Below the pieces are notes generated by a model, which was not told the DNA's origin, made no database searches, and worked only from the letters and a program-made list of their open reading frames with translations. A program made the position numbers and the translations under genes. Shown here piece by piece: positions 26,429-38,671 of a DNA stretch of 64,000 nucleotides; position 1 is the stretch's first letter, and every line of letters begins with the position of its first letter. This DNA comes from Pipra filicauda (Eukaryota; Chordata; Aves; Passeriformes; Pipridae): NCBI RefSeq assembly GCF_003945595.2, contig NW_024105087.1, positions 1 to 64,000 of the forward strand. The letters run 5' to 3'.

Positions 26429-26656
26429 GATACTGCTGTTCAGCTTAAATAAGTTTTAAGTCGAATGAATTACATAACATTATAATACTGTGTGATTTCA
26501 GTGCGTTGTTTCCTCAGCATTACTTGCTTGAGTAGCTGGATTTGTTAAAGCCTTAGGCCACAAGCAGTGAACTTACACCAAGGTATGTTTTCATCTGCAA
26601 CAGAGTTACTTTTCTAAGGAGCAATTTCTCTAGTAGCTGTGCTGTGCTTTTTCTTT
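26429..26656. other. Non-CR1 spacer between two CR1 segments
   Basis: About 228 bases separate two CR1 segments of the same orientation and do not read as CR1 on either strand. They are AT-rich and unlike any repeat I recognise. The length is close to what an intact CR1 would hold between the flanking segments, as far as I remember the consensus. Either two CR1 copies landed nearby or the middle of one was replaced. Confidence 0.5.
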
Positions 26657-26917
26657 GACTTTCCTGTGCTGAGGACCCCAGGGCTAGGCACGGTACTCCA
26701 GGTGGGGGCTCATGAGAGTGGAATAGAGAGGAAGACTTACCTCCCTCGACCTGCTGGCCGTGCTGCTTTTGGTGCAGCCCAGATACAATTGGCTTTCTGG
26801 GCTGCAAGCACATGTTGCTGGCTCATGTTCAGCTTTTCATCCATCAAAACTCCCAAGTCTTTCTCTGCAGGGCTGCTCTCAATACCTTCATCCCCCTGTC
26901 TGTATTGATACAGGGGA

Positions 26918-26961
26918 TTGCCCCAACCCAGGTGTTGCCCCAACCTGGGGTTGCCCCAACC
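26918..26961. repeat. Three spaced copies of TTGCCCCAACC inside the CR1
   Basis: TTGCCCCAACC occurs at 26918-26928, 26935-26945 and 26951-26961 with 5-6 base spacers. CR1 normally has one such unit here, followed by the 'caccttgcacttgg' phrase, so this copy has a local tandem expansion of about a 16-17 bp unit. Confidence 0.8.
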
Positions 26962-27140
26962 TTGCACTTGGATTTGTCGAAGGTCATGATGTTCCCATAG
27001 GCCTATTCCTCGAGCTTGTCCAGATCCCTCTGGATGCCATCCCATCCTTCAGGGGTGCCAACAGCCCCACTCAGCTTGGTGTCATCAGCAAATTTGCTGG
27101 GAGTGCAGTCAGTCCCACTGTCTGTGTCATTGATGAAGAT

Positions 27141-27270
27141 GGCCCTGAAATTAGCTCAGCTGGTTAGAGCCTAGTGCTAATAACACCAAGGTCATGGGTT
27201 TGAGCCCAGTACAGGCTATTAACAGTTTTACTGGATGATCCTTGAGGGTCCCTTCCAACTCATTCTGTGA
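27141..27270 (+). mobile_element. tRNA-Ile/CR1 chimeric SINE (TguSINE1-like)
   Basis: The head resembles tRNA-Ile(AAT). It has an A box TAGCTCAGCTGG (27152-27163), an anticodon loop CTAATAA with AAT at 27179-27181, a variable region CCAAGGTC, and a B box GGTTTGAGCCC (27197-27207) with the canonical C of GGTTCGA changed to T. The acceptor/T region reads AGTACAGGCTA. A short linker follows, then a tail GGATGATCCTTGAGGGTCCC and TTCCAACTCATTCTGTGA (27233-27270). That is the CR1 3' end, which would let CR1 machinery mobilise it. It lies in the CR1 at 26657-27650 in the opposite orientation. No clear target-site duplication is visible, as usual for this mechanism. It is not a working tRNA gene: extra bases in the head and B-box damage. 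Confidence 0.9.
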
Positions 27271-28112
27271 CATTAAACAGTGCTGATACCAAAACAGACC
27301 CCTGAGGACAGAACTCATTACTGATCTCCATTTCGACATAGAGGTGCTGACCATTCTCTGGATGCAAACATCTACCCAATTCTTTATCCACATAGAGTCC
27401 ACCCATCAAATCTAAACCTCTCCAATTTAGAGAGGAGGATGTCATGCAGGACAATATAAAAGTCCTTGCATAAGTCCAGAGAGATGATACCTGTAGCTCT
27501 TCTGTTGTCCGCTGATGTAGTCACTCCATCATAGAAGGCCACTAGGTAGGTCAGGGAATATTTTCCCTTGGTGAAGCTGTACTGGCTGTCTTGAACCACA
27601 CCTCCCCATCCTCCATATGCCTCAGCATAGCTTCTAGGAGGATCTGTTCTGTATAATTGCTTTAAAGTTGTGTTTGCAACCATTTTACAAGTTTACCAAC
27701 TCAATTCCCAAATTCAAGATAGTTTTGTGTGCACATGTATACGTGTTTTTTTGTTCGACTATTTTTGTAAACTGTAGAAAATAAACTTCAGATTGCACTG
27801 ACATATCATACAATTTATGCAGAGGAAATATTCAAACATTCTTTCTTTTCTTCGGATCAGATATGTGTTTATTACAAAATCTTGAACTGTCTATGTGTGA
27901 GACAAGGTTAAAAAAGAAAATTCACACAGCTTAGGACATTCAACGCTAGATCTTAGTGCTTAATTTTATGCAGATTAGAATGTAAACACAGATAAATATA
28001 ACAAGACACATCATTGCTGGAGGCTACTAACATTTCTGCATACATGAGAAAATTAACTGGCACTACAATAAGTTTGTTGGGGAGCTATGCCCAAGTAACT
28101 CCCTGCATATTT

Positions 28113-28286
28113 GATTCTGAAATAAAAATTACTTTATTCTGGAAAGATTATTCCCCCTTGGAAGCAGACTAATTATTCTGGAATAAAATTGCTTTTATTC
28201 TGGAACTGAATGTCTTCACTGGGGAGTTATTCCAGAATAGTTAAATTATACCAAAATAGCAATAATGGAAGTTATTACAGAATAGC
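28113..28286. repeat. Cluster of TTATTCTGGAATAA-like palindromes, possible old MITE
   Basis: Six related near-palindromic words occur in about 170 bp: ATTCTGAAATAA (28114), TTATTCTGGAAA (28134), TTATTCTGGAATAA (28173), TTATTCTGGAAC (28196), TTATTCCAGAATAG (28228) and TTATTACAGAATAG (28272). They occur in both orientations. The right flank reads CCCCTGTGTAGAGCAGACC, close to a GTGTAGACAAG-type phrase that I associate with old reptile/bird non-autonomous DNA transposons. TTCNNGAA cores also fit heat-shock-factor half-site pairs. I favour a decayed transposon relic, but cannot prove it. Confidence 0.5.
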
Positions 28287-30376
28287 TCTGCTGGTTAATT
28301 TCCCCTGTGTAGAGCAGACCAAAGGTTGACTTGCACCAGAATGTATCATACATAATTATGTGAGTGATTGCTGTAGAGTAAGAAAGGTTTTAAAGGGAAT
28401 TACTCCTGTTTAAGACAACTTCTCCTACTCCTCCTCCATCGCGCCTTCCTCCCTACCCCAAATAAAATCCTGGTTAATTAAGCCCTGCAGATAAGAAAGC
28501 TTCAATAAAAAAAAATTAGTATATTCCAGAGCAGGACAGTAAATTATTGTAGCCAATCCCATCCAAATTAGAAGAATCATCTATGGTTGGCACTACCCTT
28601 TCTACTGTCTCATACATGTGTCTGTATTGGATTGTCCTTTCCATTCACAGTGACAGCTATCATCATACAAAACCCACTTGTGTCTGTTCTTACTAAGCTG
28701 TGGCTGTTTCAATAGATTTCATTTTGTGTCCTTCAAAGTGTCAAAACCTAGAGTACACCATGTGAATCTTCCTTTCTGAAACAAATATTTCACTTGGTAC
28801 CTAATCTTTAGCTAATGAGATTTGGGGGAGGAAGAAAAGAGAGAACTTCCGGCACTTAAAACCGGGTCCTTAGAGGTAATAAAATGAAATAAACTGGAGG
28901 CCTGTAGATACAGCAGATCTCAGCTTTCTAGGGAGGCAACATGATAAGGATAAGCTTGTGGGGTTTCATTGAGCCTCTATCTTCTGTGGGGTTTCACTGA
29001 GCCACTACCTTCTGTCAAGCTTTTCTTTGCCTTTCAATCATAGGAGATGGATAGTTGGGTGAAGTCAAGGATTTGCACTTCATTAAAACTAAGATTGTTC
29101 CACATAATTAGGGCTGTAAAGTAAGAAACATCCATTTGGACCCCAAGGGTTCTGCTCCCCTCCGTTCTGCTGCAGCGTTTGCTAGCTATAGGTTAGGCCT
29201 CCCCTGACAACTCAGGGATGTCAAATGAGCAGCACTGTCAGGGGCACACTCCCACTTTGGGGAGCTCTGGCATGGTTCTGGAAGCCTCTGAAAGATTTAT
29301 ATTATCTACACAGAAAAACAAATCAGAGTAAAGGTGTATGAGGGGAGAGGTGGTGGTGTCTGTGTGCATATCACAGTGGGAAAAAAGATTGCTGCAACAG
29401 GTCTAGGTATTTTGACTGGCATGTCTAGGTGTCTTTCCTGCTAATGCTCTGACATGGAAGCTCCCCTTTCCATGCCAAGTGGTCTAATCCTTGCAGACTA
29501 TCTTGCCTTAAACCCTTATTTTATGTGCTGGCAACCACTTGCAGTATGGGTTTTTTGTTGACACTGAGTCTGCTGTCTGTCATTAGTTTTAGTGGGAATA
29601 AGCACTGTGAAGGAATGAAATCTCACTTGAGGGAGATAGACAGTGCATACCTACAAACATTGCATACTTTATTTTGGAAGTCACATTCTTGTTTGCTCCC
29701 AGCTGTTTTTCAAATTATTGATTAATCCTACAAGATCCAAGACCCCATGACTTTCATGATACACACAATTGATTTAAAAAATAAGGTACGATATCCTCAA
29801 TAGTGATATCCTCGATCAGTGTGTTTATAAAATGAAGCCTAGAAATATGCTTTGTGGCTTGGAAGCCTCTGATTTTCAGTGGTGAATTGAGTACCCCCAT
29901 GTACTGCATTCTAAAATTTCAGAATAGCTAAGAAAAAAAAGTAGAAAAATCTAGTTATATTTGTCAACTACAGTTCTCAAGACCTTCTTTTGCTCAGTTA
30001 GGAGGTTATATGACTTTATAGCTTTCAGAAGCCTAACTTCAACTCTGTAGTCTGTCAGCTTATGGAAACAAGACTTGGTGATCAGGCTGTCAGTCCATGT
30101 CTATTTGTATATTGTCCTCTGATAGCTTTTGTACACTTTGGTTGATGTCAACAAAATGTGATAGAGGAAGCCAAAGCCTCCAGTAGAGTGGTGTTCCAAT
30201 GACTTCTCTGGAAGTAGATGCTCGTTGAAGGAGACAGACTATATATGACTATGGTGTTAGCTGAACCCCTCCTGGAGAACCTAAGTAGAAGAGAAGAGTA
30301 CTGTAGGTGTGAGAAAGGTCACAGTAAGGGGTTGTGCTTATTTCACCCAAATGAGTCAGTTATGGTACACATACTG

Positions 30377-30377
<1 letters not shown>

Positions 30378-30432
<55 letters not shown>
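30378..30432. repeat. Poly(T) run of 55 bases
   Basis: An uninterrupted run of 55 T, by far the longest homopolymer in the window. No coding homology is visible in the right-hand flank that would mark a retroposed cDNA on the minus strand, and CR1-driven bird retroposition does not normally leave poly(A). Length is likely to vary between individuals or by sequencing error. Confidence 0.95.
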
Positions 30433-30435
<3 letters not shown>

Positions 30436-32329
30436 GAAGGCAACAGAAACAAATCTAGTGATCAACAAGTGGATATATCATCTTGTTGCTGTGATGGTCA
30501 CTACTTTTGCCAAAGCCATGGCCCAGGCAGGCCTTCAAGGCTGTAGTGACACATTTGCACAGTGGCACCCAGGATGGGCTGGCCTGTCAGTCTGTGGTAC
30601 CATTAGAAAAAAGCATGCTAAGCTTTACTTGAGGTCTTCAGGGAATTTTTAAAGTACTGAGATCGAATGAATCAAGTGAGATCTTCAAGAACTGAATCAC
30701 GATATCTGACACCAAAGGGAAATGGCCCATTTATTCTAAATGGGAGCTGTTGAGCCTTTTGGAAGTCCTGCCCATTAAGAAGTCTGATACATGGGCAAAT
30801 CTACTCCACAGTGTATGCTAAATCTCACTTCAGCTTTTGTCCTCTTTATATTTGTCTCTCCAAAATATTGGGTGTGCACATTCCTTTATCCATTCCTCCT
30901 CCCAGAAAGTCAGGAAAATTGCACATGGATGTTCCCAGTAATGTTCATAACATTTATGAAAAATAGATGACCTGTGTTACAGTTTGTCCATTATTTCTCA
31001 TATAGTTGTTCATCGCCATGATGGAACAGAGGGTACTACTGTAGAAAACACCCGCTGTTTGGCTTTCCTAGTACTTTGAGCTAAGGAAATTTCATAATAA
31101 CTGTGTGCTCTGAATAGGAAACAAAGACTGTATTTCATCATCAGAATATTGCCTTTTCATTTTAAGACTTTGAAACAATTATATTTAAGTTTACAACTCT
31201 ATTCTTATACTGAGAGGTTTTAAATTTAGGGTGATAACAACTGAAGCTTATTAAGTGTCATTGCTGTGTGTATCTCCTACTTTTGGGTGGTGAGGCAGTG
31301 ATAATAGGTAGGGACACACACGACTGCAACTATATATCAAGTGATCACCGGATTAAAATCCATCAGATTAACAGGTTTGACCAGTGTAACAAGTCAGATG
31401 AATTAAGTGGCTTTCAGCCCATGACCTTGCTGACTAGCCTTCCCATTGCAAGAGAAAGGGGATTCCTGTAACTTTTGCAGTGGTTCTACAGCCTCTACTC
31501 CCCATTTTCTTTGTGGTCTCATATTCTTTTTCTACTACATTTTTTGCTTTTAAATTGGAACCTTGTTAATGCTGAATAAACATTGTTTTATGAAAGAATT
31601 AAATATTGAACTTTAAATCAATTAAATAATAGATATACCAGCTATATTTAAACGTCCTTGTCATAGAAGAATTTAAGTGAGTTCTTTCTGTTGCATGTAC
31701 TGTGTCTTTTCTGAGAAACCCCAAGTCTGTGATGCCTTGTCCTTTCTTTACCACAGTGTCGTTTGTGCCTTTGTTTTTCATGGTCTTAAATCTCTTGTTT
31801 TACTTTATACCATCCACAGTCATTGAGGGGCTGAACAGTCATCTCTCTGTACCGACACAGAAGGAGTAACAAAGAGAAAATGCTAAATATGATCTGCTGG
31901 TTCAAGCAAATTGGGGTGTATGCACACAGTATGGTGTTACTGATGCTATAGTCAGGCTGACAGAAATCAGTGTTTTCTGCTGACTAGTCAGACCCAGGTG
32001 TTCCTTTACATTCTGGGGTAGCACTAAAGTTACTTTACCTTTGTATAGCCACCTAACACACTCATGCTAAGTCAAGACAACTTGAGTTACCATCCTACTC
32101 CTAAATCTCCCATTGACAAGTAACCCAGAAGTTTTCATAAATTCAAAGACTCAGATTGTTTGGTCTACTATGACCATTTACTATAACCTCTGGCACAAAA
32201 CAGACCATATAGCTCATACTTTTACTCATTGGACTATACTTTTGCAAGAACCAAGGAACAGTCAGGAAAACAAAGCAAGATACTTCATGCTAGGCATTCT
32301 TCTCCAACCATTACCTTTCTACCCGTAGG

Positions 32330-32351
32330 CCAAAAGTCTAAGGACTTTTGG
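32330..32351. repeat. Perfect 9-bp inverted repeat with 4-base loop
   Basis: CCAAAAGTC and GACTTTTGG flank TAAG. It is a potential small hairpin of no known role, within chance expectation. Confidence 0.85.
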
Positions 32352-35300
32352 TTTCTGCCCTTTAATAACTTCTCAGTTAGTAAAAACATATTTTAGTAGG
32401 ACAGCGCTCTTCTCAGGACAGATTTTGACTGATACTAGCACATTAAATGTCAAATAGAAGAGAAATTTTCTTGTTGGCGTCATTTGGTATTGTACTGTGT
32501 TGTGCTATGCTACTGCTTATCTTGGGTTGCAGAGGTTATTTGCTGCGGGGAAGGCTGAGAATGTCATTAGTGCACTGTGCCCTGAGATAACCTGCAGCAT
32601 ATCATTAAACCATCTAATGACTGTATGGCCCATTGACCTCCATCACTCATTTACTAACAATGTTTGTTATTTACAGGCACTAGGGAAATTACTGTTGAGT
32701 TATCACTCACCCTTCCCTTGCTGCTGCCATCACAATACCTGGTGATATCCAACAGGAAAATTTAGAAAGCCAGTAAATTTGCTTTAAAAGTATGGTCTGG
32801 GGTGCATATGAATTAAGTCTGTGGGTGTGTTTACTGAGCCCCTCTGTTGTCATCACCCATCCCTCCCCCCCAAATCTGGTATATCACACTTGCCATCACA
32901 TTTAGCCATGCCTTGCCATCCAGCTTTGGGTTTTGCTAGCTGAAATTTTCTCTTAAAAGCATGTTATGCAACACTCTGGAATGGAGATAAATCCAGTGAT
33001 GGAAGAAGCTGAATACATAAATAATTGGTACCTGTACTGAAAATGTCACTTTGCCCCCAGATTCTTAAAATAAAGCAATTGAGAGTCTTAAATTACTATC
33101 TTTTTCTGCTGATGCAAAGTATTTGTTACCCTTCATATTAGAACACTTCTTCCATTAAATCAGGTATTTTCAAAGACACTTAAGACTATTAGACAGCTAA
33201 ACCTTACTGGAACTGAAAGGTATTGGCTTTGATTTTTGTTTGTGAGATTTTGGAGCAGAGGTGGGTGCCCAGGAAGTGAAGATAAGGTAGTTGTTTATTT
33301 AAACTATTTTTCAGTTAATATGCAATAAAAAAAAATTGGCAGTGTTTTCAGAAAATATTAAGCTTTCCTACTGGTTAAAGGTCTATTCAGCAAGATAAAT
33401 TAACCTGCTGTTTATCCCAAGTATGAGCAATTGAACTTTCCTTTGAGGTAAATGAGGGCTAATGAAGAACGTGAAATATTCCAGTCACGTGCCTGCTTGA
33501 AACCTCACAGAGAGGGGTATAGCTTTCATTGCCTTCAGTGAATTATGACAGTACAGAACAAGGCATTGTGTACTGCTAGAATTAATTAGCATTACTGGCT
33601 CCATTTGAGGGTGACCAGATGTCCACAGCCAAAGCAGGACACCTATCTCTGGCTGCCAGGATTTCAAAAGGACAACAACGTGCAAATCAAGCCAAATTAT
33701 GTTTGTACTGCAAAAATTGATTCAGCTTTTGGAATTTTCCTGCGCAAAAGGGAGTAATAACATAAACAAGTGGTGTTTGTGCTTGAGAGAGTTTGACTCT
33801 GTTACCCTATCCACTGCAGTTTTCCTTTTTAATGCAGGACCAAGTTTGCTGGTTTCTTCAAAGTCTCGCTCTTTATCGCTTCTTCACTTTCACTTCTTCA
33901 CCATCAAATGGGGTTAATAAATAATGATATTGCAAGTGTAACAGGGAGAAATACAAAGGAATGCATGTCTGGGATACAGATTCAGCAAGAATAAATAATC
34001 AGGCCAGCTAAGGACATTCAGGGCATCAGCTCAAATCAGTCTACAGAGTACCAGAGTTTAAGGATGGTATTAACAAGACATGGCATTAAGTGACCAAATA
34101 GCATTTTACAAAGCTGAATAAACTTGCAACCAAACAGAAGGTCAGTTGTTGCAGTCTAATATCACAAAACTGATCATAATCTGGGATACACCATCAGCCG
34201 GGAAAAGCTTAGCATGATGATAGACAAATGAATTACTGCAGCTTAATGACATCAGCAGAGCTACAGGAACTGACTATAGCAGTGGCCTTTGCCACTAGCA
34301 AATGCTATCTAAAATGCATTAAACTAATGCGTTAATCTAAACCACAGTGAACTTGCTACGCTGCAGTAATTCCATTCAATTTTGTGTCACAACACTTCAA
34401 ACTTTTCACTAGGTTTTATTTAAGCCAATGCAGATTTAGTCACTCACTTCAAAACTCCAGATCCCCAACACAGGGATTTCAGAGAAGACACTCAATTTAG
34501 CGTTGCCTTCATCAGATTCCAGAATAAAGACCCTCACATCCAAATCTCCAAACTCCCGAAGAAATACTGACCAAACATGAGTCCCTTTGTTTTCTTTTAA
34601 TCCAGTCAGTCATTTAAAAGAAAAGTTCTCTCTATTTTACTGTTGACCTTCTTCAAGATGTAACATGATGTGCAGGCACCAAGTTCCTCTGAAATAGTTT
34701 TGCAGTGAAACTGCCACCATATCCCTCCATAAAATAAAGCCACTGTTTTTAAGCCAGGAATATTCTGATAATCAATCCCTCCTACCTCTGGGTTGTACCT
34801 CTACAAACCTGAGAAGAGGACCCAACACGATAAACTTGCAAGTTTATTATGACAATTTCAGATGGCACAGAAATCATAGCCCCTGCCAAATAATTTAAAT
34901 GGTTAAGTTCCTTCCCTGTATAAAGAGTTCCTTTTAATCTGGGGTAGTCTTGCTTCAACTCTCAGCTATAGGAGTTCATTATGACTCCTCCTCATCTATT
35001 CATAAACAACCTATTCAGATCTCTTCATGCTTCTAAGTGTGTAACTACAAATTCTTTTTTGCTAGACACTGACTGGTTTCTCTGTCATCTTTTACTTCTT
35101 CAGTCAATCAAATCTTATCAAGAGTGGACATGTAATTAACATGAAGAGTGGAATAAATGACTTTCATCCAAGCAGAAGCCCAGGGAGATGCTAACAGCAC
35201 AGACCTTTCCTGCAAGAGACCAGGTCTGCAGCACAAGAATTTCCTTGTGAACGGGTGTTTGGTGTAGCATCTTAAAAATGTAATGGCAAAGATGTGATAA

Positions 35301-38300
35301 GGGGTACCAGTCTTGTGGGAATGAAAGTGGGGCATGCTTTTGCTGCAAGTGGATCTGGCTCAGCTAGTGAACAAGACAGGAAACAGGCTTCTTAGGAAAG
35401 AGAGCTCACATGGTGCAAAGAGGGAGCTATATCAAAGTGAATGATTCTGGGCTCCTTCTAAAAGCCTGACCTATCTTCAAAGAGTGGACAGGCAGGATGA
35501 AAAGACCGCATTAGGGAAATAGGGCAGCATAGTGCACATGTTATACTATCAGATTTCAGATCAGCCGTGTACAGAATCACTTATGTGGGCTTTGTGCCTG
35601 TTTGTTTTTAACTGTCAGATGTCCTTTGAGGGTCAAGTCATAAATCAGGAGAACCTGCAAGATTTGGGAGGAGAGAAGGGTGTGCTTAAACTACTACAAA
35701 ATGATCAAGCAATAGCCCTAGACTTGACTTGTGAGTCAATATTGCAATATAATCCTGTGGCTACCAGGGTATAATGGGGTGGAGTGGTCATAAAGGATGT
35801 GGAAGGGAAAGATGGCACTGCAGCGTTCTCCGATCAAAGGAAGGCATGGGACTGGCTTCCCGGAATTTGAACACGTCAGCCTGGTAAGCTTTTAGGTAGG
35901 AAAGGGTTACCTGAAGCTATGTGTCATAATCTCCTATTTCATAATTACCTGCAGACTATGATAAAACAACTTTTTGCCTTTCTCTCAGCTTAACCAAGGA
36001 GGCTAACAAGTGTGAGGCTCACCACGTAGGAGCCCAGTGAGGGATCCAAACCCAAACAACATCAATGTGAAAACAAATGATCATCTTTTAGCTGGGATTT
36101 TATCTCTTTTGGATGTTAGCCCCTCTAGATCCCATCATTAAATGCACAACAATCTGCTTTTCAACACAGCACTTAATAATTGGATTGGTGCTAGTACTAA
36201 CTATGTTGGATACTGAACTTCTCTTTGGTACCCTGCACCGCTTCCCTGATAGTCTACAGAGGTGATAATTGTGTGGAGAGGGTTTGCTGAGGTTTTATTT
36301 TTAAAAACTTAGTAGTTATTGTGTATGTCTGTCACAGATTTTATGGTGTTTCAGTGATGGTTTGACAATTTTTATTTTCAAATTGACAGTTCCGATAATG
36401 ATGTACTACTCAGGAAATCTGTAAATCTTCTGGTGAATAAATCCTCTGTATATTTTTGTTTAATGTATTTGGCAGCATTGTAATGGATTCAAAATTACAT
36501 TTATTGTGCATGTTACTGTGTGACAAGGGATAGATTTCAACCACTCCTTTCCTGAGAAACATAGCATTATTACTTGATGCAGAAATACTGCTTTTACATA
36601 TAGGCAACTTATCACAATTTAAATTTGCCCTCTGACAGTGATTCACATAAACCTTGCGTGTTCTATGGCCAAACTGGGAAGCTCAGCAAGCACTGAGTAT
36701 TATCAGATTCTCATGCTTCAGGGAAAATATATGGATTATGATTACATTAAAGCTACTGTTCCTGCTTCCTGCTGTACCACCTTAATATTGCCCAGTCCAA
36801 GAGCATCTCCCACTGTGACCCACGTGGAGCCTCTCTGTCTGACCACGTCTACTCTTCAAATGCATCTGGCTGCAGCAGGGAAGAAGGGAAATGGGAGGAG
36901 AAGGGCAGGACACCCAGCATCTCTCTGCTCTTGGGCATGTCAAAGCAAGATTTTTTGATGAGTCCTAATCACTCTGATTTGTTATTCAGATCTGAAAGCA
37001 TATCCTAACCTGCTTGAACAGACTTACCAAACAAGCCAACCTCACAGGCATATGTCATGGGAAAGACTACTGAATTCTGTGCCAATCACGGAATTTCACA
37101 GGAGATCCCACTCAGATCCCTTTAAAAATCATTCTCTATCTTTATATGATACCCTTTTTCATAATGAGACACTTCTGCGAGAGGCTTTGAAGACCCTAGA
37201 GGTCCAGAGATTGCCCATGGGATTTTTTATTAGCTTTCATAATTTAATCATGAATCATGGTTGTTTCAACCCACAGTTACCTATTCCTGCCAGAGCTACT
37301 CTTATCAGCAGCTTTGTGCTTTTCTAGCTTCCCACAGAACTGCACTGTCATCAGGGAGACTTACCATCCTTAAACTGACACCCTTATCAAGTGAATGTCC
37401 CTAACTTCAGTACCACAACAAATCCTTTAACTACGCAGCTCCTTTGAAAGTTAGGTTCTGTCAGACTGCTGGCTTGTTGGGTGATAAACCAGCAGGGGAT
37501 AGTCAACAGACATTAGATGGGCTTCCATGCTATTCTACCTTTTCTTCCTCCTCACTGACTGCCCATCCAAGAGGCACTGCCTATGTATAACCATGGGTGT
37601 TATTAACATGTGTGATGGCACATGCTAAACTCAGGACACTCTCTCCTCTCTACCTGTGGTTGCCCCATGACTCCAACTGGCCTGGGACCACGAAGGTAAG
37701 AATGTTCCCTACAGACTCCTGTCATTTTTGTTCCCTAAAAGAAAACCCCACAAAACCCAGAACAAGTGAACGAAACATTTTCATTCTAAAGTGTTCCAGA
37801 AAGGGCATGGAAAGCGGCAACATTGCAATTCAGTCAGAAGATTTTATTTTGGCTTTGATGCTTTCCCCCTGTGATTTAGAACTCTGTTCTCAGTATTCCT
37901 TTATTTAGTGTGTGGGTGCAAAGGTAAGAACCCAAAGTAAGTTGATTTTTCTCCTCTTCTTTTATTTCCCGTAGTGAAACTTGCAGAACCATTTTTGTTT
38001 TGTTTCTTTTTTCAAAAAGAGAAGGAAAAAAAAAAAGAAAGTGGCAAGAAAATCCCTTCACCCTCTAATTTGGGAAAAACACATGTCCGCCTGTTTTTAC
38101 TGCCGTGAGGTAAAGTGTTGTTACTGCTGAACAGAGCGACTTTTTCTCCCAAACAGTTCTCTCTGATGTTGACATTATATCAGCTTAACTAAAATAGAAT
38201 TGGTTTTGTTCTCTCCTTACTTGCAGTAGCCACAACTGCCAACATTTCTATGCAAATAAGCCATCCTGATGTCATACCTGGATCATGGTTCTGCAGAAAC

Positions 38301-38671
38301 CTTTGAGACAGCGGTCCTTGCCCATTAGTTTCAAAGTATTTCTGTGGTTGGCCAGATAAACATACAGTGGGGTGGCTAATGTGGTCTGATCTGGCTATAG
38401 TGCCCAATTGCCACTGAAGACTGGAAGTTACACAGTGTGGGAAACCTCTGGCTTGTAAATACTGTACCAGAGATCCTACTGAATAAGAACTCATGCAATT
38501 AATTTCAATTTACTAGAGAAATCTCTGTATATAATGCCAGAAAAGCTGATGGTAGTATTGGCCTGAACTTTCTCATTTTTATCTGTTCTTTCTTTTTCAG
38601 AATTTTCTCTCTTTTCTAGGTCTGATAATAATAACTTACTGAAGAGCTCTTAATGTGAAGGAAGGTGTTAT

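Larger units (their letters stand above)
26657..27650 (-). mobile_element. CR1 LINE ORF2 fragment, interrupted by a SINE
   Basis: On the minus strand this encodes broken parts of CR1 ORF2. Right of the SINE are pieces such as [20 protein letters not shown] and, a little later, ILLSKLERF, from the reverse transcriptase. Left of it lies [19 protein letters not shown] and AAQKANCIW, the C-terminal part. The palm motif-A region, usually YLDFSKAFDTV, reads [11 protein letters not shown], so it is mutated. Frames are broken by stops and shifts, so it is not functional. The right edge at about 27650 is an abrupt end of homology, typical of CR1 5' truncation. A TguSINE1-like element sits at 27141-27270; CR1 reads ..GATGAAGAT before it and ATTAAACAGTGCTGA after it. 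A small internal triplication is at 26918-26961. Confidence 0.9.
27651..38671. other. Long mostly unique non-coding stretch
   Basis: 11 kb without a supported gene. It contains the palindrome-rich block at 28113-28286, the 55-base T run at 30378-30432, a hairpin at 32330-32351, and a possible old repeat relic near 30730-30780 (AATGGGAGCTGTTGAGCC.. phrase). Blocks at about 32480-32750 and 34020-34400 are complex, non-repetitive and enhancer-like in composition. The open frame 30218-30652 is an artefact of the T run, which reads as polyphenylalanine. Confidence 0.6.

Noticed and set aside
26760..27167. 135-codon + strand frame across the CR1
   Set aside because: It is the antisense of CR1 ORF2; the meaningful reading is on the minus strand.
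27141..27215. tRNA-Ile(AAT) gene
   Set aside because: The head has extra bases, a mutated B box and is fused to a CR1 tail inside a LINE, so it is a SINE, not a functional tRNA.
30218..30652. 144-codon frame with a polyphenylalanine stretch
   Set aside because: The frame is kept open only by the 55-base T run; flanking peptide is unrecognised.
33607..33624. GAGGGTGACCAGATGTCC, similar to the terminus of a reptile DNA transposon
   Set aside because: Only about 18 bases match from memory and no partner terminus was found nearby.
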